Assembly: GCA_036785705.1 (NCBI GenBank)
Contig: JAWUZG010000001.1
Location: forward strand, 372,001-436,000
Length of the DNA stretch: 64,000 nt
From: Acanthornis magna
Lineage: Eukaryota > Chordata > Aves > Passeriformes > Acanthizidae
Direction: 5' to 3'
Part shown: positions 32,911-64,000 of the stretch, in pieces
Position numbering within the stretch: the stretch's first letter is position 1
How the letters are laid out: the number at the start of each line of letters is the position of its first letter
Made by a program: the position numbers and the translations under genes
The notes under the pieces: generated by a model
Told to the model about the DNA's origin: nothing
The model's input: only the letters and a program-made list of their open reading frames with translations
Databases searched by the model: none

Positions 32911-33501
32911 ACAAAAATTTAAAAAAAATATCAAAAATAAAAAAAAGAAAAGAAAGAAAAAGCTAAAGGCCAGCCTGGTAGGGGATTAAAATTTGACACG
33001 AAGCAGGAAAACACCTCTTGTCCAGGTAACTCTGTGCCATGGCTTTGCCCCTGTTCTGGCAGCATCAAGTTCAGCTCTTTAACACAGCCACGAGGCTCAG
33101 AGAACTGACCTCGGCATCCACAATTGCTCTCGTGAGGATCTGGCCTCCCAGCTGCCCCTGAGAGGTGAGCAGAGGGTTCCTGACCTCGCATTTCTGTCCT
33201 CCCAGGAAAATAACCACTGACAAGACGGGGCAGCAGCGATGCTGTGGTGACAGGAGTTGCCACGAGGACAGCCCTGGCAGGGCATCTCCAGGCGGTCGGG
33301 CTTTGGCACGTGCCTAAAGATTCCCCCTTCCCAGCAAAGAGATGCCAAAGTGCTTTAATGAGTCAGGTCCAAAGACTTTCCAAGAGAACCCTACAGAGGC
33401 TTGAGATGAAGTAACCTTAAATCTTTCCGAGCAGAGACCAGTGAGGATATTAACTGCTCAGCAAGTGCTTATAGTGATTTATATTTGAATAGGAATTGTA
33501 C

Positions 33502-33513
33502 ATTTATTTATTT
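33502..33513 (+). promoter_or_regulatory. PODXL: AU-rich element in the PODXL 3' UTR
   Basis: Overlapping ATTTA pentamers (atttatttattt) in the sense strand of the 3' UTR, next to further AT-rich sequence. Such elements are known to control mRNA stability. The role here is inferred. Confidence 0.45.
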
Positions 33514-33612
33514 TTCCAGACGCCATATTTTTAAACCACTAATATTTTATAGTAGATTTTCCTTCCCCTATTTAAAAGAACTATTTCCACAGGAAAAGAA
33601 AACAGTGCTTTC

Positions 33613-33675
33613 TTTTTTTTTTTTTTTTTTTTTTAAATGTTGAGAACATTCTTTTTCGGAAAAAAAAAAAAAAAT
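33613..33675 (+). repeat. T22 / hairpin / A16 foldback in the 3' UTR
   Basis: A run of 22 T (33613-33634), then aatgttgagaacatt (a 6-bp perfect inverted repeat around gag), a short T5 run, then 16 A (33660-33675). In RNA this can fold as nested helices with a U/A stem. Confidence 0.7.
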
Positions 33676-34283
33676 CAGGTAGGAAATGCCGCAATGAGCA
33701 TCTTTGGCCTTAACCCTTCCCTTCGTAGACTGTAGCCATAATTGTTAGACCAAAAATAATAAATAAAAAAAAAAGATTTACCGAGGCATTTCCTCCCTCC
33801 CTGCCCCTCCTCCCTTCCCTGCGCTCCTCTTCTCTCCCCCAAAACAGCTTTAACATCTCCCACACGTTGTACAAAGAGATTCTTGCTCTTACCTTTCGGC
33901 GAGAGCTTTGCAAGCAGCTCAGATGTCCTTGCAAGAGACTTTTCTATTTTCAATTCACGAGGAAACGTGTAAATACTTTAGGAGCATTTTATCTCCCGCT
34001 CACAGTGCCGTGACCCAGCTGATGAGGTTCATACTGTGACTGTTGCCTACAGAAGACACACAGAAATCATAATCCATGAGGGACTGGAGAAGGAAAACCT
34101 AATTCCCCAGGTGGTTACCTGTTGAACCTTGCACATATAGTAGAGCTCTTACATACTGTGTGTAGCATCTCTCACGGGGACAGGAGTCTGATTTACACTG
34201 GAATTTACTGAGGAACTGGATTGTAAGAGATTATTCTTGCATTTTCCTACAAATATATTTTGAAAGCATCATGTATTTCTGTC

Positions 34284-34289
34284 AATAAA
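34284..34289 (+). terminator. PODXL: PODXL distal polyadenylation signal
   Basis: AATAAA in 'tttctgtcaataaatattct', followed 20-60 bp later by GT-rich sequence (tcgtttctttggctgagtga, gggggtggg). Cleavage is expected near 34300-34315. There is no similarly well-formed signal before the 19-bp array. Confidence 0.75.
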
Positions 34290-34310
34290 TATTCTTATGT
34301 AAAAGACTCG

Positions 34311-35455
34311 TTTCTTTGGCTGAGTGAGGAGGGGGTGGGCAGGGCAGAGATTGTGCTCCAGGGCCACAACTTTTTGCTCTGGAGATGCTCTGTGGGAAAA
34401 CACTGGACCAGCTGGAACAAAACCAACCCAGACCTTCAAGGCAGCCAGACATGGAAGAGCTTCTATTTTTCCCAGGCAGAAGGAAGTATTACAGTGGTGG
34501 AAAATCTCTTTAATTTAAAAACCAGAGGACTCAGAGGGGTGGGAAGCTGGGTTGATGTGGTGACCCCCACCACAGCCAGAGCACTTGTTTGAGCTCTTGG
34601 TGCCTTCAGGCTGACAGAGGGAAAGGCAGCTCACCCTTATTTCTGCATTTCGCCCTTATTTCTGCATTCTACCCTTATTTCTGCATCTCACCCTTATTTC
34701 TGCATTTCGCCCTTATTTCTGCATTTCACCCTTATTTCTGCATTTCACCCTTATTTCTGCATTTCGCCCTTATTTCTGCATCTCACCCTTATTTCTGCAT
34801 TTCACCCTTATTTCTGCATTTCGCCCTTATTTCTGCATCTCACCCTTATTTCTGCATTCTACCCTTATTTCTGCATTTCAGCCTTATTTCTGCATTTCGC
34901 CCTTATTTCTGCATTCTACCCTTATTTCTGCATTTCGCCCTTATTTCTGCATTCCACCCTTATTTCTGTATTTCATCCTAACTCACTCCTGGCCTGCAGC
35001 CCCTCCTCGCACTCAGGTCAGGCTGTGGAGGAGGGAATCAAACCTCACACCCATAAAGCAGGAGAGGCATCACCCAAGGGCAGCAGAGGGTCAGTAGCAG
35101 CATGGGCAGTTCAGCAGCTCCATTTGCCTTCAAGTGCCCAAAACAAAACATTTTGTTCCAGGTTAAGCTTCTGCTTATGTAAAGAAAAAAAAAAGGAATT
35201 TGGTTGAAGTGAAATATTAAAAATCAGCGGTTTGCAGCAGCCTGTGCTGTAACTCCGTGTTCCTCCCCAGTAAAAGTTCCTGTGAATGCTGGGAACGTGC
35301 TGGATTTATGGGATACTGACTGAGCTCACCAGTGATGTCAGGGAACAGGCCCAGACATAATGCACCACTGGTTTCACAATTTTTCTGCCACTGCAAGACC
35401 TTCACAGGCATTTTTCCACTCTCTGAAACAATGTGAGAACAAACAGACCTTAAAT
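34311..35455. other. Intergenic gap between convergent PODXL and MKLN1
   Basis: About 1.1 kb separates the two candidate cleavage sites. It contains the 19-bp tandem array and otherwise nothing recognisable. Confidence 0.55.
34634..34978 (+). repeat. 19-bp minisatellite, about 18 copies
   Basis: The unit is cccttatttctgcatttcg with variants ending in tcta, tctca and ttcag. The + strand is pyrimidine-rich. Because 19 is not a multiple of three, the open frame at 34589-34981 passes through all three reading frames of the unit without a stop. That explains the long ORF; no protein is implied. Confidence 0.95.
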
Positions 35456-35480
35456 CAACACCCCTGCTAGCATATACATT

Positions 35481-35486
35481 TTTATT
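35481..35486 (-). terminator. MKLN1: Candidate distal MKLN1 polyadenylation signal
   Basis: On the - strand this reads AATAAA within cttaataaaaatgtatatgc, followed by the GT-rich stretch ggggtgttgatttaaggtct and gtttgttctc. It is the best formed of several AATAAA hexamers on this strand. Others (for example the reverse of tttatt at 37515, 40498, 41003 and 44220) could serve as nearer sites. Confidence 0.55.
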
Positions 35487-38400
35487 AAGAAAAAAATGAA
35501 CAAAATACATTCTCTCCTTATGTACATTACATACAACATAACTACATTTGTAGATATTCCTCGTATCACTCATTCATTTATGTACAGCATGGGGCTCACA
35601 CACCAACCCAGAAATCATCAAAGATGATTTATGCCAAGGAAGAAAATTAACACTCCAGGCTGAACAAAGATCATCCATAAAGAAAAGGGTGGGATGGGAA
35701 TCACCGGAGTCCAGGGAGGACACCTGTAACCACCAGGAGCAGCCAATATTTGACTTGACCATTAAAACACATGAGCAGTTCACAGCTTTCATCACCCCAC
35801 GGATGTTCCTGTGCAGCCCAGGGCTGTCCACACCCCCCAGCTCAGCTCTCCTGTGCTCAGGTGTCCCAGACAACAACTGCAGGACAGACACCAAAGGGAA
35901 TCCAGACGGACACCAGAGCCTGCAGGATTGCTGCGGAGGTGCAAACGCTTCAAGCTGGCTGCCAAAACAGAACAAAGAGGCCAAATTGTGGACAGGGAGT
36001 GGACACTCACACTTCCAGCACTACAGAAGCTTTTGGGGGCCACACTGGGGTGCAGGGGACAAGATGATGAACATTGAAGGTCCAGACAAACAAACCATCA
36101 CACACTACAGTGATACCACGAGAGGCAATAGCTCAACAAACAGCTCAAAACCCACCCCAAACAGGTGACGGCATCCACTGATGTTTGATCCCAACATACC
36201 CAGGTCCTGTCTGCACCACCAAAATCCCTAAAAGGGGCAACTGCAGCAATTTCAAAGGGCAAACATTAAACGAGGCTCAATACTCCCAAAATGAGACACA
36301 CTGCACCTCAGCATCTGAATGCACAACATGTGCAACACCAGCAGCCCACAAGGATGGGAATGTCACCTCCAATTAACAGCGATTGAGCCCACGATTTCTG
36401 CCCCTCAGCAAAGTGGTCTGCGTGGTTCAGGGCCTCCAAGACTCAAGATTCCCATGAACACATTTGTTTGTATAATCAAGCTCTTTTCTCTGGCTTATAG
36501 GCTCCCCAGCACCCCCTCATTTCCTGCTGTGGAGGAGGGAGTGCTGGAAGACACACAGCAGAAAATACAGCTTTAGTAAGTGGTAACAGCTACTAGTAAC
36601 GAGGGGTTTGTTTTCCTTTCCACTACCCCGCACAGCAGCTTCTGAAGTGAAAAGTGTTTTGCACATCAAAACATCAACAGGAGGGACAGGAATGAGGAGG
36701 GAGAGATGAAGGCAATATTCACCCTCCACGGCTAGTTTGCATTCCCGATGACCACAGCAGACAGGAGGGGAAAACAAGTCAGCAGCACAATAGTTCTCCT
36801 CAATTTTCCCCTTTTAAGAGCTGAGTTTTTGTCAAAACCTCAAAAAAAATCACTTTACAGCCTCAAAGTGGCTTTTTAATGAACAGACCCTGTTCACACA
36901 CCGCAGCACTTCTCTATTTAGTGAAACACTGAGTAATTGATTGAATCCCTTGGTTACTAAGTCAGGATATTTAAAGCATATTTTCCCATCACTGGAGAGA
37001 AAAACCTCTCCATTGCTATTTGGGATGTGGAGATGACTGTAACCACTGGAGCCACGGTTGTGGTGTAGCCTCCCCCACTATCATATTAATTAAAAAGCAC
37101 CTAATCTCCTTTAATCAAACCGGCAGCTTTCGTCAGAAAGCTCAGAACATTTTTAGGTTTTAACTATCCCTTAAGGCAGCCAGAGCTGATCCAAAAGCCA
37201 GTGGTGCTGCACCACCTCCAGTCTGTTTGAGAAGGGCTAAGCCCCACTGGCCTCCTTGCAATTGCTATGGAGATAATAAAATCTGTATTATTCTCTCTGG
37301 TGTCTTTGGGGTGGAGAGGGGCCAAAGCTCGAGGTGGAGATCCAGGACTGGAAGACCCTGATATTGCATCACTTCTCTCTGAAAAAGAGCCAGAGAATCC
37401 AGCTCACATTGTAAGATCAGCTCTACACAGGAAAGCTACTGCTTAGGAGAGTTTTTCAAAGCCCTTCCACAGAGACAGAGCACACCTTACACACCTCCTC
37501 ACATCAGCCAATCCTTTATTAACCCCAAGACTATTTCTAATTCCCTCTGCACTGCTACACTGCAGAAACAATCACCCCAATACCAGTGAAAGTTTTGGGA
37601 TGATGAGAGCAGGTGCAGGAACCTAGAACAACCTGAGGGTTGGTACCATCATCTTTTTCTTCTGTTCAGCAACTACACACTCTTGGGGCCACACAGAATA
37701 AACCCTGAGATGGGAGGGAAGGAATATCACAGCACTGAACGTGGGGCCATGGAAGAGCACAAGTAAATAAGTGTATGCTGCAGTGGGAAATCATCTCCCA
37801 CACCTCCCTATCCTTACCCGGGATGAGAAACAGCCCTGGAAAGAACAAAGTAAATCAGAAGGATCCTTCCTGACAGTTCCAGAGGCAGCAGGAAGGAGTT
37901 TTGCAAAGGAAGCAACTGGAGTATGACGTGGAGAAACTGATGCCTCAATAACCACTACGCAGCTCTAACTTTCAATTTTTCTGGAGGTACCCATTAAACT
38001 CAGGGAAGTCCAAAGGCATTTTAATAGCAGTGAACAGCCACACGGGAAAAGTCAGAATAAATGGGGGAATAACCAAGGGGTGCTTTGACCATCATACCTG
38101 CTAGTGATAAGACTTTCCTTTCAAATTAGTAGCAAACCCAAAAATCTAACCTGATAGAGCCAGTTTGGAGCTGTTCACTCACATCCTGTTGCCAGGAATG
38201 AACTGCGATGCCACGCTGGAGCTGAACAGTTGACTGAGTTCTGACAGCACTCACACTCTCCAGGCCATCAGTAAAAGCTGTGCTGACGTACAGCAAACAG
38301 CTGGAAGCCAAGGCACTGTGGAGCTGTGTCTGCACCAAGTATAAATTAAGATTTCAGGGTACCAAGGTGATGCACTGACAGCAGCTCCGTTAGAAGCAGA

Positions 38401-39583
38401 GCACTGAATTTGGGTCACGGCAATATCTGGAGTTCATCCCTATCAAACCCAGTCCATGAAAACACAGCAGACAGCAGCAATGCATTATCCTTAGGATCTG
38501 TGCTTGGGGAAGATGCTGCCCTGCAGAGCTCCACACCTAAACCCTACAGCTGGAATTGTACACAACCCACGCAGCCATAGGCATCCTCCTCGGAGAATTA
38601 CCCACAGATATACCCAAAGCAAACGTGGATAATCCCAAACTCCAGCCAGCTCTGTGCCCCCTGCCAGGAATGCCAGAGGGATACCTGCTGGCATCCCCCG
38701 TGAGGCTCTCGTGTGGGACTCCCCAGCAGCAATAAGCAGGTCATTAACTGCCTTCCCCTCCAAAACCGCGTTTGGATCCACTGCCTACGGACAAGAGCAT
38801 CTGGAGTCAATTTATCCAAGCGCTGAGCCATGGACTCTTATCCTGGTTCCAGTACAGTAAACCTACTTTTTCCACTCCAACTTTTCATTAGAAAAGAAGC
38901 TTTCAGTAAAAGAGGGATTTTGCCTATAAGCCATTACCACAACTTGCATAATCTCCACTATAACCTTTTCCATGATAGGATATGATCAGGTCTCCCATTC
39001 CCACAGGCATTTAGATACACTAACAAGCTTCTGACAGCACATTTACATTTCAACAGTATTTACAGCTTATATACTACTAGCAATCTATATCAAGAACAAG
39101 TCATATAGTTGTTCTTAAACTCTCCTCTCACAAAATAAGACCCATCTCCAAATTAACACATGTACTTATTAAAATAGGCCAAGCTCAGCGTTTCTATAAT
39201 CTTCCCCCTAAATCAAAACACCAATAATTTTACTTTTTTAACTGGGTCCACCTCTGTTTCTGTAATAAGTACAGCTATAAAACAACACAAGCACTTTCAG
39301 AGACATACATGAAACTGTTTTTACTGTCAGGACTTCACTTGACAATAGCCAAACATTCCTTAACTCTGAGCCAACTAATAAGCTAAAATTCAAAGCATAC
39401 ACGGGGACTCAAGGTTTCACAAGACATTTTTCCACTTTTAAAAACAAAGAGACCGAATGGAAACATTATCTAATAATTTTTGCCATTTTACCCAGAAGTG
39501 GCACAGCATTACATCAGCAGAATTACTGCCTGTACGGAGATGGAGGTTGTACAGAAGTTATTCAAACTTAAAGTTCACTCAAG

Positions 39584-39680
39584 AAGCTCTAGGAAAGTAT
39601 TTATTTCTCAATTCTGAAATGCAGGAGGCTCAATAAGCTCTATGAAAGTATTTATTTTTCAATTCTGAAATGCAGGAGGC
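39584..39680. repeat. 46-bp tandem duplication
   Basis: aagctctaggaaagtattta followed by tttctcaattctgaaatgca and ggaggc (39584-39629) recurs at 39635-39680 with two substitutions, at an offset of 51 bp. Confidence 0.93.
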
Positions 39681-42600
39681 AGCAAGAGAGCTAATAGTAT
39701 TTGTGTCACAGGTACCTACCACCCTCCTACATTTGAAACAAGCAGCATTAATGCTCATCTTTCTACAGTAAGAGCAGCAAACAAGTTTGAAGTGTACCTC
39801 AGGACCCTGCTCTGAATCCATCGCTCACCAGTGCAGGTTGGCGCAGCAGGGCCAGATCAGCACACGACTTTGGGACAAAGAAAACTCCCTTCGAAAAATT
39901 TGCACACATCAGGAAAATGGTTCAGCAAACAGCTGTTCCACAAAGCCCTATGGAAAACACTCTTCCAGAGTCATTACTCAGCTTTGGAAGGAGTTTCTTC
40001 TGGAAGAAGAAATAGCTAATGGAGCCCTGGACACTCATGGCTGCCAGTTAAAGACACACACAGAGGAGCTGTGGCAATCCCTGCCCACCAGTCCCACAGC
40101 TCTGCCACCCTCCTGAAAATAGGTGGGTCCAGTTCATTTGCTTACTGACTCCTCAGTCTTTAAACTGTAACCATTAAATCATTAAATTTTCAGGCTGAGT
40201 AATTATAATCAATGACCAAAAAGTTTTAGCAAGTTCATTTAACTGTATCGCTCCAGAACAATTCACAAAGGGAAGCTTTTCTTTGCTCTTTAGGAAAATC
40301 TCTAATTTCACTCTCAGTGCCACTGCCCCAAGCAATGACTTGGAAAAGCTTTTCCAATTGGGTGTTCCCAGACTGATTTTCCAAAATAAGAGTAAGATTT
40401 GGCTAACTGAAGTTCTGGTAGGAAGCTGCAGCCTGATCCCTGAGCCAGCCCTGTAGCTGTGTCCACCCAGAGCCATCCCAAAACCAAATTCCAGAGGTTT
40501 ATTTACACAACTGGGTATGACTACCTTAACTACCCATGCAAGATGCCATCCAGGGAAAGAGCAAACCAAACTTTTCCAAGACAAAGTTCTCCTTCCTCGT
40601 TATACTCAGCAAAAGGAAGAGATTATAAGAATAAACACATCACAAATACCTTTAGAACAGCCAGAAGATAAAAACTGCAATTAATTTCAATGAACATTTT
40701 GCATCATCCTCCACGCCTTCCCAGGACCAATACTAACTAATGGGATCTTCAAAATAAAAAGGCAGAAAGGTGGCTAAAGGTGGCTAAAATCTCATTTAAC
40801 AACATGTAACAAAGTCCTTCTGCCACATGACAACGTTTTGGGTCACACTGCAAGAGCAGAATGTGCTTGGAGAAGTCATTTTGGGAGAACTCTGAACAAG
40901 TTCTGCCTCGTGACTACTGTGAAGGGTTGTGTAAGACAAACATTTAAAAACTAACTTAATTCTACCTAATCCAAGTGACCAAAACCATTTCTTCTGAAGG
41001 GCTTTATTTCTCTAAGAAAACGTGTCAGTTGACAGGAACAATATAAAGAATAATTTCTTGTTTTCCGAGGAGATGATCTACTGAAGGATATTTTAAGGGT
41101 CAGTGTCAGTGAAGAACCAAACACAGGGATTTCGAAGGGTATTTTTAAAAAGGCTAAACCGAGACTGAAGTCTGGATGTCTGTATCAAATTTACCCCACC
41201 CTGACCTCCTCTAGCTTTAAAAGACATACCAGAACCTTGTAACTTTGGCTTTAAAGACCCCAATCATCATGAATGAGTCCCTTTCCAAAAAGGAACGACG
41301 CTTTCCTTAGCAATACCTTATTTACAAGTTAACACAGAATTTACAGATAAAACTACTCACTGTAGTGCAAAGATTATGTGGTGTCAAGTTCACACACAAA
41401 GTCACCTTATAATCTAAAGTAAAGGCAAATAGAGTATGTTTGTCTTGTCTAAGCTAAAGAGCAGCCTCAGACACAGCCTACAAGCAACGATGGTGAGGTT
41501 CAAAGACTTCTCACGCACAGCTTGGATATTTATAATCTCGCATGCACTGGGCTGTGAAACATTTTCAGGTGGCTGTTTTCAGATCCAGTGGGTTTCTTTT
41601 CTGTTTGTATTTCGGGCTTTCTGTAACGAGCACATCTAATGCTTTCCTGGAATATCACCAGTGTCTTTAAAGATCAGCATGCAATGAAATTCAAACTGCC
41701 TGTGTCGCTGCCTGACAGCAACTGGCTGACTTTGAAAGGAAATTTATACTTCACTGCTCAGAATTTTTGATTAGATTTTAAAGCAGGTAGCGTAGCATAC
41801 ACCAATGCAAAGAAATCATTTGACTCCTAGCCTTAAGGACACAGACGAAGGGAAGACCCTTGGCAAAGCCACAAGAAGCCTTCCCTTTGGATTAACCTCT
41901 CTGGCCACACGGTGCCTCTGCTGCTCAACAAATACTGCCGAGCTGAGCAAAGTTTCTGCTGGTTAATCAGCAGCTGTAATCCATGAACTGTGCTGGTGCG
42001 AGCAGCATCGATCTGCTCGGGACAAAGGCAGGTCAATATTTGATCATCCTGAAGTGCTCTCGTTAGCTGGGACTGTCAGTCCTGCAGAAGCAACGTTCCC
42101 CTCGCTCAGACAAATCATCGATTTGCACGGTGCTACAAAATACAGAGCTGAGGCTGCCGGGCTCCGTGAGCACCCCCGGCGCAGAGGACAATGAGTTTGG
42201 ATCGAATTCCTGTCACACAAATCAGACCTGACACGATGCACTGCTCACCAGCAGCACCATGCACAGCTCTGGGCGTTCCTAAACTTCTCGGGCCTGCCAA
42301 GGCTCTTCCACCAAAGGGTATCTTTTGGGTTCTTTTAGTCATCCGAGGTGGACACGCAACAGTTTATGAAGAGCTTGGTTAATTAGAAAACTCTCACAAA
42401 GAGCCTATAATCATCTGACCGAAGCTGAGGATACACAAGCAACGAGATCAAGTGATAAAGGAGCACAGCAGCACTAAATTTAAGTACCAGAGGGTGGTAG
42501 AATTTTGGCTGGTTGCATTAAAAGTGCTCGGTTCAATCTCAATGGAAGCAACACCTGGAAAACTCCCCTGGTATCTACAACTGTACTGTATAAACTCAAT

Positions 42601-43639
42601 GTTAGTTAACAAAGCCTCAGCACAGGCAACACACCACAAAGCCCAGCAGTGATGTAAAACTTTCCATGCCAATAGGAAAAAAACCTGCCATGTTCCAAAG
42701 AAACAATTTCATCAGATTTCATTTCCCGCACCGAGTGCATTCTTCCCCAGACAACTGATTTGCCATCCACTGAAGTGTACAATGTCTGAACAGTCTCAAG
42801 TGACAGGTTAAAAACACTTCATTTGTATAGTCCTCCCTGAAGACAAGCCTGGCCTCTGACATACTGTTCCTTTCTAAGTGATTAAACACTAGTATGAGGG
42901 TTTTTTAATTTATTTCTAATGTACCAGGACTACAAAAGTCACACAAAGAACATGATAAAGAGGCAATACAATCAAAGCAAGCAGACACTCAAGCTCTGAA
43001 AAAGACACTTGACTAACTCTTTATTTCAAGAGTCCAAATCATCTTTGCACACACAGGACTTCCACCAAGTTCAACAGGAGCCACAGTGGGTGCAGCAATG
43101 ATACCCAACTGGCATGAACACTGCTGGACAGAAAGTTTTGCAGTTTCATATAAATATTTACATCTGCCAGTGTGTACTGAATGCTCACGGACACCGAATG
43201 CAGTTTCTAATGCTGGGTATGCGTGTCCTTCATTCCACTTCACAGTGCAGCACCAAGCCCTTACGGTGTTTATAAAGAAGGCTTTGAGCGAGAGGAAGAA
43301 TATATTTTCTATACATAAGCATCAGCTCATTTTCAAAGAGATTTAAGCTAAGAAGGCCTCCCTCACATTCAGATCTAGATCTAAAATGCATTGACAAGGG
43401 AGCTGCACTCACAGGAAGGAGACAAGCTGTTGGGAGCAACGCCCTGTACATGTACACACAGACAAACGCACACAGAAGCACACGGAAACGAAGACAATCT
43501 GCTTCAGAAATCCTACACCCAACCCAGGGTCAGGTTGCAGAGGTTGGGGTGTGTGTGGTGGAAGACCCAGTTCTGCCTGGCTCGCCGAGGACCTGCAGGG
43601 TTTCTCAGTGGAAGAGCACGGCAGCAAAGAGATCAATCC

Positions 43640-43870
43640 CTGAAAAGGGGCGCGTGCGGACGGTGACCGCACTCCCGTTTTCCAGCAGTATCTCTGAGTT
43701 TCCCTCTTGCCTGCCAGCTTTAAGCTTCAGAGAACAGGAGATAGGGATGTAGGTAGTCAGTTTAGATGGAGTCTCAGATGCAATTAGACACGACTGTCAG
43801 CACAACTCTGGGATGAGGAGACAGACGGTTCGGAACCCGCGCTCGCCTCCCGCGACACAGAGCGAGTACA
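43640..43870. other. CpG cluster in AT-rich sequence
   Basis: ggggcgcgtgcggacggtga, ggttcggaacccgcgctcgc and ctcccgcgacacagagcgag lie close together in otherwise CpG-poor DNA. No exon or promoter motif is evident. Confidence 0.35.
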
Positions 43871-44399
43871 AGGCTCAGGACACAAATCACATCACCTCGA
43901 CACGTGCCAGTGTCCCACCACCGAGTGATTCAGCTGCTGGGGATGGAGGTGTAGGATAAAGCAATACATTATGACTAGCTACAAATGAGGAAAGAAAAAC
44001 CTCTTCCCCCTCTTCTTCAGGAAACCCAGAATAAAACCCATCATCTTTAATCCCAGACAACTCACAACTCTCAAATTTTCCCCCATAGGCAAAAGATCAC
44101 TGTATGACTGGGTTTTATTTCTTTTTCTTTTCCCCCCACCTTTTCATCTTACATTTGCTAACTCAAAATCCAAAGTCAGAAAAAATATATATATTTAGTC
44201 AGAAGTACGTCAGTTACATTTTATTAACCTACTCCAAGGGAAAAGCTCCAGGGATTCACCATACAAGTATAAAACCCCCTTCAAACACCTAGGGGTTACT
44301 ATATTAACTTCATCCCAGCAGTCAATCAATGCAGTAAAAAAATTAAAATACTGAAAATGGATGCTTTTCCCCTCTTCCATGTGTCCAGTGATTGCTCCA

Positions 44400-64000
<19,601 letters not shown>

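Larger units (their letters stand above)
30943..34310 (+). other. PODXL: PODXL 3' UTR
   Basis: About 3.4 kb of non-coding sequence from the stop to a well-formed polyadenylation site at 34284. A length of several kb agrees with the long 3' UTR of mammalian PODXL. It includes an AU-rich element at 33502-33513, an earlier A-rich stretch with two AATAAA hexamers at 32898-32910, and a T22...A16 foldback at 33613-33675. Open frames of up to 170 codons within it (for example 31994-32506) show no family resemblance and are judged spurious. Confidence 0.8.
35456..44399 (-). other. MKLN1: Putative long 3' UTR of MKLN1
   Basis: Nearly 9 kb downstream of the MKLN1 stop holds no recognisable exon, almost no transposon fragments and a well-formed - strand polyadenylation signal at the far end. 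A long 3' UTR is the simplest reading, but part of it may be intergenic if a nearer signal is used. A 46-bp tandem duplication (39584-39680) and a CpG cluster (43640-43870) are the only marked structures. Confidence 0.5.

Noticed and set aside
34589..34981. 130-codon open frame through the 19-bp array
   Set aside because: The repeat length is not a multiple of three and no frame has a stop, so the frame is an artefact of the array.
43826..43838. ggttcggaacc resembling a tRNA B box
   Set aside because: It does not match the B-box consensus fully, and no cloverleaf or A box could be built around it.

Overview
The window looks like avian nuclear DNA, most likely from a songbird. It has intron-exon genes with vertebrate splice sites and many short 3'-truncated fragments of CR1, the bird/reptile LINE, with their typical octamer-like tails. 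It also has many GC-rich minisatellites and fairly compact introns. I found no prokaryotic-style operon, no CRISPR array, and no gene of viral or plasmid origin. Species is not determined; 'songbird' is an inference from the look of the CR1 copies.

Two protein genes face each other tail to tail. On the + strand is PODXL (podocalyxin, a CD34-family sialomucin). Seven exons (2 to 8) can be placed exactly, from 16962 to the stop codon at 30942, with compatible phases at every junction. They give about 558 residues: a long Thr/Ser/Ala-rich mucin region, a cysteine-containing extracellular domain, one membrane helix, and a conserved cytoplasmic tail ending in the PDZ ligand DTHL. The signal-peptide exon is not visible and probably lies to the left, so 1-16961 is most simply PODXL intron 1. 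The 3' UTR runs to a polyadenylation signal at 34284-34289.

On the - strand is the 3' part of MKLN1 (muskelin, a kelch-repeat subunit of the CTLH/GID ubiquitin ligase). Its last six coding exons lie between 60546 and 44400 and encode about the last 226 residues. A very long 3' UTR probably extends to a polyadenylation signal at 35486-35481. The same PODXL/MKLN1 convergent pairing is known from human 7q32.3, which supports both calls.

The left half (1-35 kb) is richer in GC, CR1 copies and tandem repeats. The right half is AT-richer with few repeats. The most unusual structures are: a higher-order VNTR of palindromic units just after PODXL exon 3; a 57-58 bp minisatellite that copies a strong splice acceptor six times just before exon 6; a tandem (NAGNAG) acceptor at the last PODXL exon; a 19-bp array between the two genes' polyadenylation sites; a composite inverted-repeat element at 6.1-7.2 kb; and a T22/hairpin/A16 structure in the PODXL 3' UTR. 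I saw no convincing novel multi-gene system.
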